DNA from: Comamonas fluminis
GTDB lineage: Bacteria > Pseudomonadota > Gammaproteobacteria > Burkholderiales > Burkholderiaceae_C
Assembly (NCBI RefSeq): GCF_019186805.1
Contig: NZ_CP066783.1
Span: 248,001 to 312,000, forward strand
Direction of reading: 5' to 3'
DNA: 64,000 nt
The notes below the pieces were generated by a model, which searched no databases, was not told the DNA's origin, and saw nothing but the letters and a program-made list of their open reading frames with translations. The position numbers and the translations under genes are program-made. Position 1 is the first letter of the stretch; each line of letters opens with the position of its first letter. Shown one piece after another: positions 55,727 through 64,000 of this stretch.

Positions 55727-56589
55727 TACCAGCCTCCAGAGGCGCCACCGCCACCAAAACGGCCGCCTCCGCCCGAGCGAAAACCACCGCCTCTGCCGCC
55801 ACGCCCGCCGCCAAATAGCCTGGACAAACCCAGCAAGGTAATGAGCATGCCAACCAAGGCCGCGCCTCCTGCGACTGGCAGGCTGCGCTCCATTACAAAA
55901 ACGGCAACGCCGGTGATTGCACCGACGAGCATGGAGGCCTTGACCCGGCCCAGCATCCAGCTGGCGGCAGGGGCGCCCAGCAGCCAGAGCAGGGTAACAG
56001 CTGTTACCGCCGGGCTGGATGAGAATTCAGAGGGCGATTCTTCAGGTGCCGGCAGCTTCTCACCCTTGATCAGCAGCGACATTTTTTCAATCGCTGAAGA
56101 CAGCCCGCCCGCATAGTCGTTGGCCTGAAAGCGGGGCTGCATGCTTTCATCAAGGATGCGGGCAACCATGATGTCGGAGAGCACGCCTTCAAGCGCTCGT
56201 GCGACTTCGATGCGCATGCGCCGGTCATCCTTGGCGACAACGATGACCGCACCATCGCCAACGTCCCTTCGCCCCAGTTTCCAGCTGCTGGCCACGCGAA
56301 ACGCATAGGCGGCAATGTCTTCAGGGGCGGTGCTGGGCACCATCAGCACCACAAGTTGCGCGCCGGTTTCGCTCTCCAGTTGCTGTAGTTGCGTGCTGAG
56401 CGATTGCACATCGGCACTGCTCAGGGTATGGCTCTGGTCGATGACTCTGCCGGTGAGCGCAGGCACCGGCTGCAACGCGGTGCTTGCGCCGGTTTGCGCC
56501 CAGGAGGCAGGTGCAATCAGCAGGCAGAACCATGCAAAAACAATAGCTGCAAGCGCTCTAATATCAAAGGCTGGAAGCTTGTTTTGCAT
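55726..56589 (-). CDS. TPM-domain membrane protein with glycine-rich tail, copy 1
   Basis: The product has 287 residues with the same design as its neighbour: exported TPM domain (LTGRVIDQSHTLSSADVQSL), membrane helices and a Gly/Arg/Phe tail (GGRGGRGGGFRSGGGGRFGG). Its signal peptide region (residues 9-19) is encoded by a partial copy of repeat B. It lies 24 nt after lemA and should be coexpressed with it. Confidence 0.88.
   Translation of the reverse strand: MQNKLPAFDIRALAAIVFAWFCLLIAPASWAQTGASTALQPVPALTGRVIDQSHTLSSADVQSLSTQLQQLESETGAQLVVLMVPSTAPEDIAAYAFRVASSWKLGRRDVGDGAVIVVAKDDRRMRIEVARALEGVLSDIMVARILDESMQPRFQANDYAGGLSSAIEKMSLLIKGEKLPAPEESPSEFSSSPAVTAVTLLWLLGAPAASWMLGRVKASMLVGAITGVAVFVMERSLPVAGGAALVGMLITLLGLSRLFGGGRGGRGGGFRSGGGGRFGGGGASGGW
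56535..56560 (+). repeat. Short dispersed repeat B, copy 5 (partial, inside a gene)
   Basis: AAAAACAATAGCTGCAAGCG followed by CTCTAA matches the left arm of repeat B. It lies within the signal-peptide part of the TPM copy 1 gene on the other strand. Confidence 0.5.
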
Positions 56590-56613
56590 GGATTGACTGG
56601 GCGCGCGTTGCCC

Positions 56614-57237
56614 TTACTTGCCGCCTGCGGGGGCTGCAGGGGCCGTGGGCGAGAAGTCCACAGTAGGGGGCTGCGAGATCTGCGCTTCGTTTTGCACCGT
56701 GAAGGTGGGCTTGACGGCGTAGCTGAAGATCTTGGCCGTGATGTTGGTGGGGAAGCTGCGCGCCAGCACGTTATAGGCCTGCACCGTGCCGATGTACTCG
56801 TTGCGCGCCACGGTGATGCGGTTTTCTGTGCCGTCCAGTGTCACGCGCAGGTCGCGGAAGGCCTGGTTGGCTTTCAGTTCGGGGTATTTTTCCGCCACCA
56901 CCATCAGGCGCGACAGCGCACCGGACAGCTCGCCCTGGGCTTGCTGGAATTTGTTGAAGGCTTCAGGGTTGTTGATCAGCTCGGGCGTGGCCTGAATGGA
57001 GGTTGCCTTGGAGCGCGCCTCGATCACCTTGGTCAGCGTGTCTTGCTCGAAGTTGGCCTCGCCCTTGACGGTGGCTACGATATTGGGAATCAGGTCAGCG
57101 CGGCGCTGATACTGGTTCAGCACTTCGCTCCAGGCGGCCTTGGATTTTTCATCCAGACGCTGAAAGTCGTTGTAGCCACAACCAGTCAGAGAGAACATCG
57201 ACGCAGCGGTCGCAAGAACGAGGAACCAGCGTTTCAT
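56614..57237 (-). CDS. lemA: LemA-family lipoprotein
   Basis: The product has 207 residues with lipobox FSLTGCGYNDF (Cys at 20) and the LemA core (AAWSEVLNQYQRRADLIPNI, EKYPELKANQAF, YNVLARSFPTNI). It is a helical periplasmic protein of unknown role. The ATG at 57237 gives the lipobox; the frame stays open to 57279. First gene of an operon with three TPM-domain genes. Confidence 0.94.
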   Translation of the reverse strand: MKRWFLVLATAASMFSLTGCGYNDFQRLDEKSKAAWSEVLNQYQRRADLIPNIVATVKGEANFEQDTLTKVIEARSKATSIQATPELINNPEAFNKFQQAQGELSGALSRLMVVAEKYPELKANQAFRDLRVTLDGTENRITVARNEYIGTVQAYNVLARSFPTNITAKIFSYAVKPTFTVQNEAQISQPPTVDFSPTAPAAPAGGK

Positions 57238-57364
57238 GGGGGTCTTCCATTCGCGAGAATAAGGCTGAAACGATAGCATAAGGCTCTGTCTGCATCACGT
57301 GCGCCCTTGGCTGACAGGCCTGTCCGCCGCTCTTGTCCGTTGCTATTGCGCTTTTCTTTGATTC

Positions 57365-58129
57365 ATGTCCTCTGCCTCACCTCTTGATGCTTTGCGCGCC
57401 GCACAACGGCCAGGCCCGGCCACGCCCGTCAGGCCGCACATGCTGGTGGCGGGAGCGACAGGCCCGCTGGGCAACGAGGTGCTCAATCGCGTGGTGGGCG
57501 GGCAGAAATACGCGCTGGTGCAGGTGCTGGCCCGCGAGCGCTACACCGAAGGACTGCGCGGCATGCAACTGCTGCCGCAGGCCGGAGACGACCCTGCGCA
57601 GTGGCCGCTGCAGATTGCCGAGGTGGGGCTCATCATGTTCGAGCCGCCACGCCCCTTCTATCAGCGTGAACGCGCACTGTGGACGCCCCAGCCCGAGCAG
57701 TTGAAGGCCGTGGCGCAGTGGATGCGCTCCTGCGGCGTGAAGACGCTGGCAGTGGTGTTGCCGCACGATATGGGCAGTCTGCCGCAGTCCATACGCCAGG
57801 GGCTGGCCAATGTGGATGAGCAGAGGGTGGCGGCGCTGGGCTTTGAGCGCTTGATTCTGGTGCGCTCGGCCAGAGAACCTGCCAAACGCCGCTTGGGGAA
57901 TTTTCTGCAGCGCACGGCAGGCATGCTGCTTTCGGCGCTGAGCTATATGGTTGCGCAAAGCGACAGGCCGGTGCGCGCCATGCATGTGGCCAGACTGGTG
58001 GAAGCCGCTTTGCTGCAGGCGCCCGAGGGCATTCATGTGGCTTCGCCAGAGCGCGTCTGGCGCGCAGCGCAAAAGGACGGTTTGCATGCCGAGTTGCAGG
58101 ACTGGCTGAAGGCGCGGCATGGGTCTTGA
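57365..58129 (+). CDS. NAD(P)-binding Rossmann-fold protein
   Basis: The product has 254 residues. The nucleotide loop HMLVAGATGPLGNEVLNRVV near 25-45 marks an atypical short-chain dehydrogenase of the NmrA/epimerase-like type. Catalytic Tyr-x3-Lys is not obvious, so it may bind a cofactor without classic catalysis. The last 11 nt overlap the next gene. Confidence 0.72.
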   Translation: MSSASPLDALRAAQRPGPATPVRPHMLVAGATGPLGNEVLNRVVGGQKYALVQVLARERYTEGLRGMQLLPQAGDDPAQWPLQIAEVGLIMFEPPRPFYQRERALWTPQPEQLKAVAQWMRSCGVKTLAVVLPHDMGSLPQSIRQGLANVDEQRVAALGFERLILVRSAREPAKRRLGNFLQRTAGMLLSALSYMVAQSDRPVRAMHVARLVEAALLQAPEGIHVASPERVWRAAQKDGLHAELQDWLKARHGS

Positions 58130-59141
58130 GCAGTTTCGCTCACCCTGGTGGCAGCCCGGCGGCCATGTGCAGACCATCTGGTCGGCACTGTATGCACGCC
58201 GTCATTTGCGGGGACAGACTGTGAGAGCGTGGCGGCGCGAGCGCTGGGAGACGGATGACGGTGACTTCATCGATGTCGATTTTTCCAGCCATGCAGTGCC
58301 TGCCGCTGCCCCCACGCTGGCTCTGTTTCATGGGCTGGAGGGCTCGTCTGCCAGCCACTATGCACAGGCTATGGCGCATATCTGCGAGCAGCGCGGCTGG
58401 CAGCTGGCGGTGCCGCATTTTCGTGGCTGCAGCGGTGAGGCCAACCGGCTCTTGCGCGCCTACCACTCAGGCGATGCGGCCGATGTGGACTGGGTGCTGC
58501 GCAGCCTGCGTGCGCACTGCGATGGGCCGCTGCTGGCCATGGGGGTATCGCTGGGTGGCAATGCACTGGCGCGCTGGGCCGGTTTGCAGGGGCGTGCAGC
58601 GGCCGATGTGGTGAGTGCGGCAGCCGTGGTCTGCGCGCCGCTGGATTTGGTGGCCGGTGGCGTGCAACTGGGCAAAGGGCTGTGCCGCTGGCTGTACACA
58701 CCCATGTTCATGAAAACGCTGGTGCCCAAAGCGCTGGGAAAATGGCAGCAGTCGCCGGGCTTGTTTGACAAGGCCAGGCTGCAGCGCGCCCGCACATTGC
58801 ACGAATTTGATGACGTGTTTACCGCGCCGGTGCACGGGTTTGCCGATGCGGATGACTACTGGCGCAAGGCGTCTGCCAAGCCGCTGCTCAAGCAGGTGGC
58901 CCTGCCCATGCTGCTGCTCAATGCCCGCAACGACCCTTTTGTGCCTGTGCATAGCTTGCCCTCGGTGGCGGATGTCAGCACCTCAGTGCAGCTGTGGCAG
59001 CCAGCGCATGGCGGCCATGTCGGTTTTTCTGCAGGGCCATGGCCTGCCCATGTGCAAGCCATGCCGCAGGCGGTGGCCGCGTGGCTGGCGCAATGGCTGC
59101 AGCACACGAATTTGCAAGATCAGGAGACAGGGAATGGATGA
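58119..59141 (+). CDS. YheT-like alpha/beta hydrolase
   Basis: The product has 340 residues. Opening RSPWWQPGGHVQTIW and nucleophile elbow MGVSLGGNAL, with LALFHGLEGSSASHYAQAMA, are those of the YheT/COG0429 family of esterase-like hydrolases. The last His is in PAHGGHVGFS. It overlaps the genes on both sides by 11 and 8 nt, so the three are cotranscribed. Substrate unknown. Confidence 0.9.
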   Translation: MGLEQFRSPWWQPGGHVQTIWSALYARRHLRGQTVRAWRRERWETDDGDFIDVDFSSHAVPAAAPTLALFHGLEGSSASHYAQAMAHICEQRGWQLAVPHFRGCSGEANRLLRAYHSGDAADVDWVLRSLRAHCDGPLLAMGVSLGGNALARWAGLQGRAAADVVSAAAVVCAPLDLVAGGVQLGKGLCRWLYTPMFMKTLVPKALGKWQQSPGLFDKARLQRARTLHEFDDVFTAPVHGFADADDYWRKASAKPLLKQVALPMLLLNARNDPFVPVHSLPSVADVSTSVQLWQPAHGGHVGFSAGPWPAHVQAMPQAVAAWLAQWLQHTNLQDQETGNG

Positions 59142-59694
59142 CATCGTCAAACAGGCCATGGCCAAGTGGCCCAATGTGCCGGCCTGCTATGGTTGGCTGG
59201 CGCTGGATGCACGTGGCCAGTGGTGGTTGAGGGATGCGCAGGCACAGGCCTGCGGTGCGTTCACCAGTGGCATTGAAGGCGCCAAGGGCCATGTGCTGCG
59301 CCACGAAAAGCTGGCGGAGTTCATCGGACGCAACTATCTGGTGGAGGCCGATGGCTGCTGGTTCTTTCAAAACGGCCCGCAGCGTGTGTATGTAGAGCTG
59401 GAAGTGGCGCCCTGGATCTGGCGTGTGCATCGTGCGCCGCAGGGGCTGGAAATCAGCAGTCATACCGGGCAGCGGCAATCTCTGGCTGATGTGCAGCAAG
59501 CTGTGATGGATGAGGCAGGGCGCTTGTATCTGCAACTGCCGCAAGGTCTGGGCATGGTGCACAGCATGGACATGCTGGATGCCGCAGCAGCACTGGAACA
59601 TGGCGAGTTGCCCGAACCGCAGGAGCAGGCTTGTGCACATTTGCAGCAACAGTTTGGCTTTGTTTTAAGCCCTGAAATGCTTCAAAAAGAATAG
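59134..59694 (+). CDS. Conserved protein of unknown function (DUF2946-like naming uncertain)
   Basis: The product has 186 residues, no signal peptide or membrane helix, with KWPNVPACYGWLALDARGQWW at the start. I believe related proteins are found in Burkholderiales under a DUF name but cannot fix which. It overlaps the hydrolase by 8 nt. Its last residues (LQKE and stop) are encoded by the edge of a repeat B copy. Confidence 0.75.
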   Translation: MDDIVKQAMAKWPNVPACYGWLALDARGQWWLRDAQAQACGAFTSGIEGAKGHVLRHEKLAEFIGRNYLVEADGCWFFQNGPQRVYVELEVAPWIWRVHRAPQGLEISSHTGQRQSLADVQQAVMDEAGRLYLQLPQGLGMVHSMDMLDAAAALEHGELPEPQEQACAHLQQQFGFVLSPEMLQKE

Positions 59695-59735
59695 CTGTTA
59701 GCGCTTGATACATAAGCGCTAGGAGGCTCAAAATA
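59683..59735 (+). repeat. Short dispersed repeat B, copy 6 (overlaps gene end)
   Basis: CAAAAAGAATAGCTGTTAGC, GCTTGATACATAAGCGCTAG and GAGGCTCAAAATAA. The TAG inside AATAGCTG is the stop codon of the preceding gene. Confidence 0.8.
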
Positions 59736-59738
59736 AAA

Positions 59739-59763
59739 AAACCGGCGCAAGGCCGGTTTTTTC
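59739..59763. terminator. Bidirectional terminator between convergent genes
   Basis: AACCGGC pairs with GCCGGTT around GCAAG, with A run on the left and T run on the right. Confidence 0.88.
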
Positions 59764-59796
59764 ATGAAAGAGGCTGCTTTTTACAGAAAGCGGCTC

Positions 59797-60657
59797 TTAT
59801 TTGGCGGCGTCCACCATGTACTGGATGGCTGCCTTGAAATCTGCATCCGAAGCGGTTGAGCCGCCCTTGGGGGGCATGGCACCCACGCCTTGAGTCGCTT
59901 TTTGAACCATGTCGTCAATGCCCTTGGCAATAAAGGGCGCCCATGCAGCCTTGTCACCGAACTTGGGTGCACCGGCCACGCCGCTGCCGTGGCAGGCCAC
60001 GCAGGTGGTGCTGTAGATGTTTTTGCCCACATCAGCGGCAGGCGCAGCTGCAGCCGCCGCTGGTGCTGCTTCAGCTGCGGGGGCGGGAGTGGCCAGGGCT
60101 GCAGCAGGTGCTGGTGCGGCTGCTGTCTCTGCGGCAGGGGCTGCATCACCGGCGGCGCCTGCAGGTGCCTTGGGTTCAGGAAAGTTGCCGCCAGCCGCAT
60201 TGGCCATGAAGACTACGCCACGTGCAATTTCGGTGTCATTGAATTCGCCGCCGCCCTGGGGTGCCATTGCGCCCTTGCCCGCCAGCGCCGAATGAACCAG
60301 CGTGTCAAAGCCTTGCTTGATGCGCGGGCCCCAGGCAGCTGCATCCTGGAATTTGGGTGCACCCGCAGCGCCTGTAGCGTGGCAGGCTGAGCACTGGGAT
60401 TTGTAAACCTCTTCACCGCCGCGCAGAGGACGGTTGGCATCGCGGATTTCCACGGAGCCGACTTTTTGCAGGCGCATGGCCTTGGCCATTTCTGCATTGG
60501 CAGAGCCTGCGCCCACCGTGTCGGAAGCGGTCACGAACTTCACCAAGCCAATGATGACGAAGACTGGAACGACAAACGAGAAGAAGACGGCAAGCAGCAA
60601 ATGCTTGGGGTTTTTGATGGGGCCGGTATGGGCTTCTTCGTGGTGTTGCTCGCTCAT
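59797..60657 (-). CDS. Membrane-anchored diheme cytochrome c (c5-like)
   Basis: The product has 286 residues. An N-terminal anchor (LLLAVFFSFVVPVFVIIGLV, 21-40) is followed by two class I heme domains: C89-x2-C92-H93 and C219-x2-C222-H223, each with a late Met ligand (GKGAMAPQGG and GVGAMPPKGG). A 50-residue Ala/Pro-rich linker joins them. It would carry electrons in the periplasm, perhaps to a terminal oxidase. TATAAT lies upstream on the minus strand. Confidence 0.93.
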   Translation of the reverse strand: MSEQHHEEAHTGPIKNPKHLLLAVFFSFVVPVFVIIGLVKFVTASDTVGAGSANAEMAKAMRLQKVGSVEIRDANRPLRGGEEVYKSQCSACHATGAAGAPKFQDAAAWGPRIKQGFDTLVHSALAGKGAMAPQGGGEFNDTEIARGVVFMANAAGGNFPEPKAPAGAAGDAAPAAETAAAPAPAAALATPAPAAEAAPAAAAAAPAADVGKNIYSTTCVACHGSGVAGAPKFGDKAAWAPFIAKGIDDMVQKATQGVGAMPPKGGSTASDADFKAAIQYMVDAAK

Positions 60658-60695
60658 GAAGTCCTCTGAGGTCGTGGGTATGAAATTAACAATCC

Positions 60696-60701
60696 ATTAT
60701 A
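60696..60701 (-). promoter_or_regulatory. Likely -10 box for the diheme cytochrome gene
   Basis: TATAAT on the minus strand lies 39 nt before the ATG; CTGGCG about 17 nt further upstream is a weak -35. Confidence 0.4.
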
Positions 60702-60817
60702 GAAGTGGGGGTAAAGAACGCCAGTGCACGACGATACGGGTTGACGGCTGCGACATAAAGGAGTTGAGTTGGATCAACCTCTGCATGGCTTTTGCGCCAC
60801 AGCTTGGCGCTGGCATG

Positions 60818-60841
60818 AAAAAAGGCGTCCGAAGACGCCTT
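60818..60841 (-). terminator. Terminator of the RND efflux operon (minus strand)
   Basis: AAGGCGTC (60822-60829) pairs with GACGCCTT (60834-60841); on the minus strand a T run follows. It lies 37 nt after the outer-membrane factor stop. Confidence 0.88.
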
Positions 60842-60878
60842 GATAAAAGATGCGCAATTTGCGCGTATGCCGCAGTGC

Positions 60879-62318
60879 TTACTGGGGCGCGCTGCCGCTG
60901 GCAGTTGCCTGAGCTTCGCGGGCTGGCTCTGTCCAGCCGCCACCCAGCACCTTGTACAGATTGACCTGGTTTTGCAGCTGCTGTAGGCGAACCTGAACCA
61001 CAGATTGTTCCAGTGCAAACAGCGAGCGCTGTGCATCCAGCAAGTCCAGGTAGCTGGCTACGCCGTTGGTGTAGCGCAGGTCAGACAGCTTGTAGCGCAC
61101 TTGCTCGGCTTCCAGCTGGCGGCTTTGGGCCAGCAGCTGTTCCTGCAGGGTCTGGCGGCTGACCAGTGCATCGGCAGATTCGCGGAATGCGGTCTGGATG
61201 GCCTTTTCATACTGAGCCACGGCAATCTTCTGGTTGGCTTCGGCCACCTGTAGATTGGCACGGTTGCGGCCCGCATTGAAGATAGGCAGGTACAGCGATG
61301 GCGCAATGCTGAAGTACTTGGAGCCCGAGCTGAACAGGTCCGAGATTTCGGGGTTGGCAAAGCCAGCAGACGCCGTCAGCGAAATATTCGGGAAGAACGC
61401 TGCACGCGCCGCGCCAATGCTGGCGTTGGCGGCAACCATGCTTTGTTCTGCCTGGCGAATATCGGGGCGGCGCAGCAGCAGGTCGGAGGGCAGGCCTGCT
61501 GGCACGTCTGCCAGAGGCGGCAGATCTGTCAGCTTCTTGCCCTGCAGACCGGCCAGCAGCTCAGGCGGCAGAGTCTGGCCCACCAGCAGGGTCAGTGCAT
61601 TGGCATCCAGCTCGCGCTGGCGCGTTTGCTGGGCCAGCGTGGCGCGGGCGCTTTCGGTCAGCGACTGTGCCTGGCGGAAGTCCAGCTCGGAGGTGACGCC
61701 AGCATCCAGGCGCAGCTTGGTCAGCTTGATGGACTGCTCTCGCGTACCCAGCGTGCGGCGCGAGATGGCCATCAGCTCTTCATCCGCCTGCAGGTTCAGC
61801 CAGGTGTTGGCCACGTTGGAGATCAGGCTGATTTGCGCAGCCTTGCGACCTTCTTCGGTTGCCAGGTACTGGGCCAGGGCTTGCTCCTTGAGGCTGCTGA
61901 TGCGGCCCCAGAAGTCAATTTCCCAGCTGGGCATGCTCAGGCCGGCGCTGAAGCTGTTGCCGTACTTGCCTGTCAGCTGGCTGCGTGCGCGTTGACCGCC
62001 TGCAGCAGCGCCCAGTTCGGGGAACTGGCTGGAGCGCTGGATCTGGTACTGAGCCTGTGCTTTTTCAATATTGAGCACGGCCACACGCAGGTCGCGGTTG
62101 TTATCCAGCGCCTGCTGGATGACTTGCTGCAGACGGGGATCGGTGAAGAACTGCTGCCATGGAATATCAGCGGCCGCCACCGAGCCAGCCGTCTGAGAGA
62201 CTGCCGCCGGGAATTGCTCGGCCACCGGCAGGGCCGGGCGGTCAAGCTGGGGGATGAAGGAGCAGCCGCTGGCCAGCAGCGCGCTGGCCAAGGCGATAGG
62301 AAGCAAAGTCTTAGTCAT
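60879..62318 (-). CDS. RND efflux outer-membrane factor (OprM/TolC-like lipoprotein)
   Basis: The product has 479 residues. The lipobox ALLASGCSF (Cys 19) is followed by two outer-membrane-efflux repeats: the first with AVLNIEKAQAQYQIQRSS and PSWEIDFWGRISSLKEQALA, the second with SLYLPIFNAGRNRANLQVAE and YLDLLDAQRSLFALEQ. Members form the outer-membrane exit duct of three-part pumps. The ATG at 62318 overlaps the permease stop by 8 nt. Confidence 0.95.
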   Translation of the reverse strand: MTKTLLPIALASALLASGCSFIPQLDRPALPVAEQFPAAVSQTAGSVAAADIPWQQFFTDPRLQQVIQQALDNNRDLRVAVLNIEKAQAQYQIQRSSQFPELGAAAGGQRARSQLTGKYGNSFSAGLSMPSWEIDFWGRISSLKEQALAQYLATEEGRKAAQISLISNVANTWLNLQADEELMAISRRTLGTREQSIKLTKLRLDAGVTSELDFRQAQSLTESARATLAQQTRQRELDANALTLLVGQTLPPELLAGLQGKKLTDLPPLADVPAGLPSDLLLRRPDIRQAEQSMVAANASIGAARAAFFPNISLTASAGFANPEISDLFSSGSKYFSIAPSLYLPIFNAGRNRANLQVAEANQKIAVAQYEKAIQTAFRESADALVSRQTLQEQLLAQSRQLEAEQVRYKLSDLRYTNGVASYLDLLDAQRSLFALEQSVVQVRLQQLQNQVNLYKVLGGGWTEPAREAQATASGSAPQ

Positions 62319-64000
62319 GTTGCGAGCCTCCCTGTGCTGCAGAAGTTGCCGCGGGGGAAGTGGCGTTGTTGTCTTGTTCGGATTTCTTGCCGAAGAACTT
62401 GAAGATCGCGACAAAGAACACCGGCACCAGGAACACGGACAGAGGCGTACCAATCACCATGCCCCAGAACACGCCCGTACCAATGGCTTGCTGGCTGGCT
62501 GCGCTGGCGCCCGAGGCGATATACAGCGGCACCACACCCAGAATGAAGGCCAGAGAGGTCATCAAAATGGGGCGGAAGCGCAGGTGACCGGCTTCCAGTG
62601 CGGATTCCAGCGCGCTCTTGCCTTGTGCATGCAGGTCCTTGGCGAACTCCACAATCAGAATGGCGTTCTTGGCCGAGAGACCAATCACCGTAATCAACGC
62701 CACCTGGAAGTAGATGTCGTTAGGCATGTTGCGCATCAGTACACCGGCCACGGCACCGAACACGCCCAGAGGCACGACCAGCATCACGGACAGAGGAATG
62801 CTCCAGCTTTCATACAGCGCGGCCAGGCACAGGAACACGGCCAGCAGAGAGAACGCGTACAGCAGCATGGCGGAGGAGCCAGCCTTGCGCTCGTCCAGCG
62901 ACTGACCTGTCCATTCGTAGCCAAAGCCCTGAGGCAGGTCCATGGCCAGCTTTTCCATTTCCTTCATGGCGTCACCACTGGTGTAGCCAGGTTTGGCTTG
63001 ACCCGTAATGCTCATGGAGGGGTAGCCGTTGTAGCGGGACATCTGCATGGGGCCGCTGGTCCACTTGGTGGTCGCCAGTGTGGACAGCTCCACCAGCTTG
63101 CCATCCGAGTTGGGGATGGTCAGCTTCAGCACATCCTCAGGCTGCATGCGTCGGGACGCATCGGCCTGAATCGTCACGCGCTGCATGTAACCCTTGTTGG
63201 GAAAGTCCGTGGAGTTGGTCGAACCCAGGGCTGCAGACAGTGTGGTGGCAATGTCAGAGATGCTGACCTTCTGGGCATAGACGGCATCGCGGTTGATGTC
63301 GATCTGCCACTGCGGTGCATCGTCCACGCCATCAAAGCGCACACCCGTGAGGACGGGGCTTGCATTGGCCTTCTTGATCAGCTCATTACGGGCTGCCAGC
63401 AGCGCTGCGTGGCCGCTGGCGGAGCGGTCTTGCAGTCGGAAGGTGAAACCGTCGCTGTTACCCAGTTCAGGAATCGATGGAGGAACCAGGGTGTAGATGA
63501 AGCCATCGCGCAGCGAGGACATGGCACCCATGGTGCGCCCTGCAAACGACTTCGCATCCGAGCCCTTGGCCTTTCGTTCAGACCAGTCCTTGAAGGTGGT
63601 GAAAGACAAGCCCACGTTCTGACCCTGGCCTGCGAAGCTGAAGCCGATGATGCTCACGATGTCCGAGGTTTCAGGCTGGCTCAGGGCAAATTTTTCCAGC
63701 TCGCCCATGGTTTTGCTCGTGCGCTCCAGCGTTGCGCCGGGGGGCAGCTGGGTCAGCGAGATCACATAGCCCTGGTCTTCCACAGGCAGGAAGGAGGTGG
63801 GCAGCTTCAGGAAGATGAAGGCTGCGCCTGCAATCACCAGCGCGTAAACGATAAGGGCTTGCACAGAGCGCTTGACCACGCCACCCAGGGCGTTGGAATA
63901 GCGGTTGGTGCCCGCTTCGAACTTGCGGTTGAACCAGTTGTAGAAGGGGCCAAGCAGGCCGGTCTTCTTGTCATGCGCATGGCCCTGGGGAATAGGCTTG
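62311..64000 (-). CDS. RND multidrug efflux permease (HAE1/AcrB-like), 5' part missing
   Basis: The frame is open from the right window edge to 62311, about 563 residues, the C-terminal half of the usual 1050. It has the family regions VEDQGYVISLTQLPPGATLE, GFSFAGQGQNVGLSFTTFKD and the membrane part DIYFQVALITVIGLSAKNA followed by ILIVEFAKD. It would use the proton gradient to expel drugs, working with the adjacent outer-membrane factor. The membrane-fusion partner should lie further upstream, outside the window. Confidence 0.96.
   Translation of the reverse strand, partial: KPIPQGHAHDKKTGLLGPFYNWFNRKFEAGTNRYSNALGGVVKRSVQALIVYALVIAGAAFIFLKLPTSFLPVEDQGYVISLTQLPPGATLERTSKTMGELEKFALSQPETSDIVSIIGFSFAGQGQNVGLSFTTFKDWSERKAKGSDAKSFAGRTMGAMSSLRDGFIYTLVPPSIPELGNSDGFTFRLQDRSASGHAALLAARNELIKKANASPVLTGVRFDGVDDAPQWQIDINRDAVYAQKVSISDIATTLSAALGSTNSTDFPNKGYMQRVTIQADASRRMQPEDVLKLTIPNSDGKLVELSTLATTKWTSGPMQMSRYNGYPSMSITGQAKPGYTSGDAMKEMEKLAMDLPQGFGYEWTGQSLDERKAGSSAMLLYAFSLLAVFLCLAALYESWSIPLSVMLVVPLGVFGAVAGVLMRNMPNDIYFQVALITVIGLSAKNAILIVEFAKDLHAQGKSALESALEAGHLRFRPILMTSLAFILGVVPLYIASGASAASQQAIGTGVFWGMVIGTPLSVFLVPVFFVAIFKFFGKKSEQDNNATSPAATSAAQGGSQHD

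Overview
The window reads as a chromosomal segment of a high-GC betaproteobacterium, most likely Comamonadaceae (Comamonas or a close relative such as Delftia). Reasons: the merged str/S10 ribosomal order, an Mg-type HemB, the short PTS chain (EIIA-HPr-EI), ATP synthase of betaproteobacterial type, and two families of short intergenic repeats that I associate with this family. No rRNA, tRNA, CRISPR array or prophage is visible. Both ends cut genes: a GMC oxidoreductase at the left and an RND efflux permease at the right.

Layout. 1-1695: partial GMC oxidoreductase (-). 1983-5752: MCE lipid-transport operon (MlaE with a fused STAS-like domain, MlaF, MlaD, auxiliary lipoprotein). 5913-13521: bacteriohemerythrin, MarC, dienelactone hydrolase, CorA-type transporter, hemB divergent from a hemJ-like gene, VanZ-like protein, 2Fe-2S protein, alpha/beta hydrolase. 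13678-14850: penicillin-binding carboxypeptidase. 15056-25105: rpsL-rpsG-fusA-tuf-rpsJ-rplCDWB-rpsS-rplV-rpsC-rplP-rpmC-rpsQ, closed by a strong terminator directly after rpsQ. 25224-30401: peroxiredoxin, putative glycosyltransferase, acetyltransferase, cytochrome b561 divergent from cytochrome c', thioredoxin-like protein, and two secreted proteins of unknown function. 30478-33120: EIIA-HPr-EI, a PTS without a permease nearby. 33132-36323: two tandem DUF1963 paralogues separated by a nested mobile element (an IS5-family copy inside a smaller, strongly folded element that landed in a stop codon). 36324-37040: non-coding, with a promoter covered by a Fur-box-like site and a terminator about 240 nt downstream, a candidate iron-responsive sRNA. 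37041-43150: wecB-nfrB-nfrA-ybcH-like operon, which looks like a c-di-GMP-controlled poly-ManNAc (phage N4 receptor type) pathway with two tandem MshEN modules in NfrB. 43277-45319: lipA-lipB-ybeD (-). 45702-52909: complete atpIBEFHAGDC operon. 53087-57237: small lipoprotein, cold-shock/DUF1294 protein, and a lemA plus three TPM-domain gene operon. 57365-59694: three overlapping genes including a YheT-like hydrolase. 59797-60657: membrane-anchored diheme cytochrome c. 60879-64000: RND efflux operon 3' part.

The best candidates for undescribed biology are non-coding. They are the Fur-box sRNA candidate, the structured leaders in the str/S10 operon (before rpsL, between rpsL and rpsG, between fusA and tuf, between rpsJ and rplC), the nested folded mobile element, and the two dispersed repeat families. 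Repeat A has five copies, two of them inside operons (mla and atp). Repeat B has six copies, two of which overlap coding sequence.
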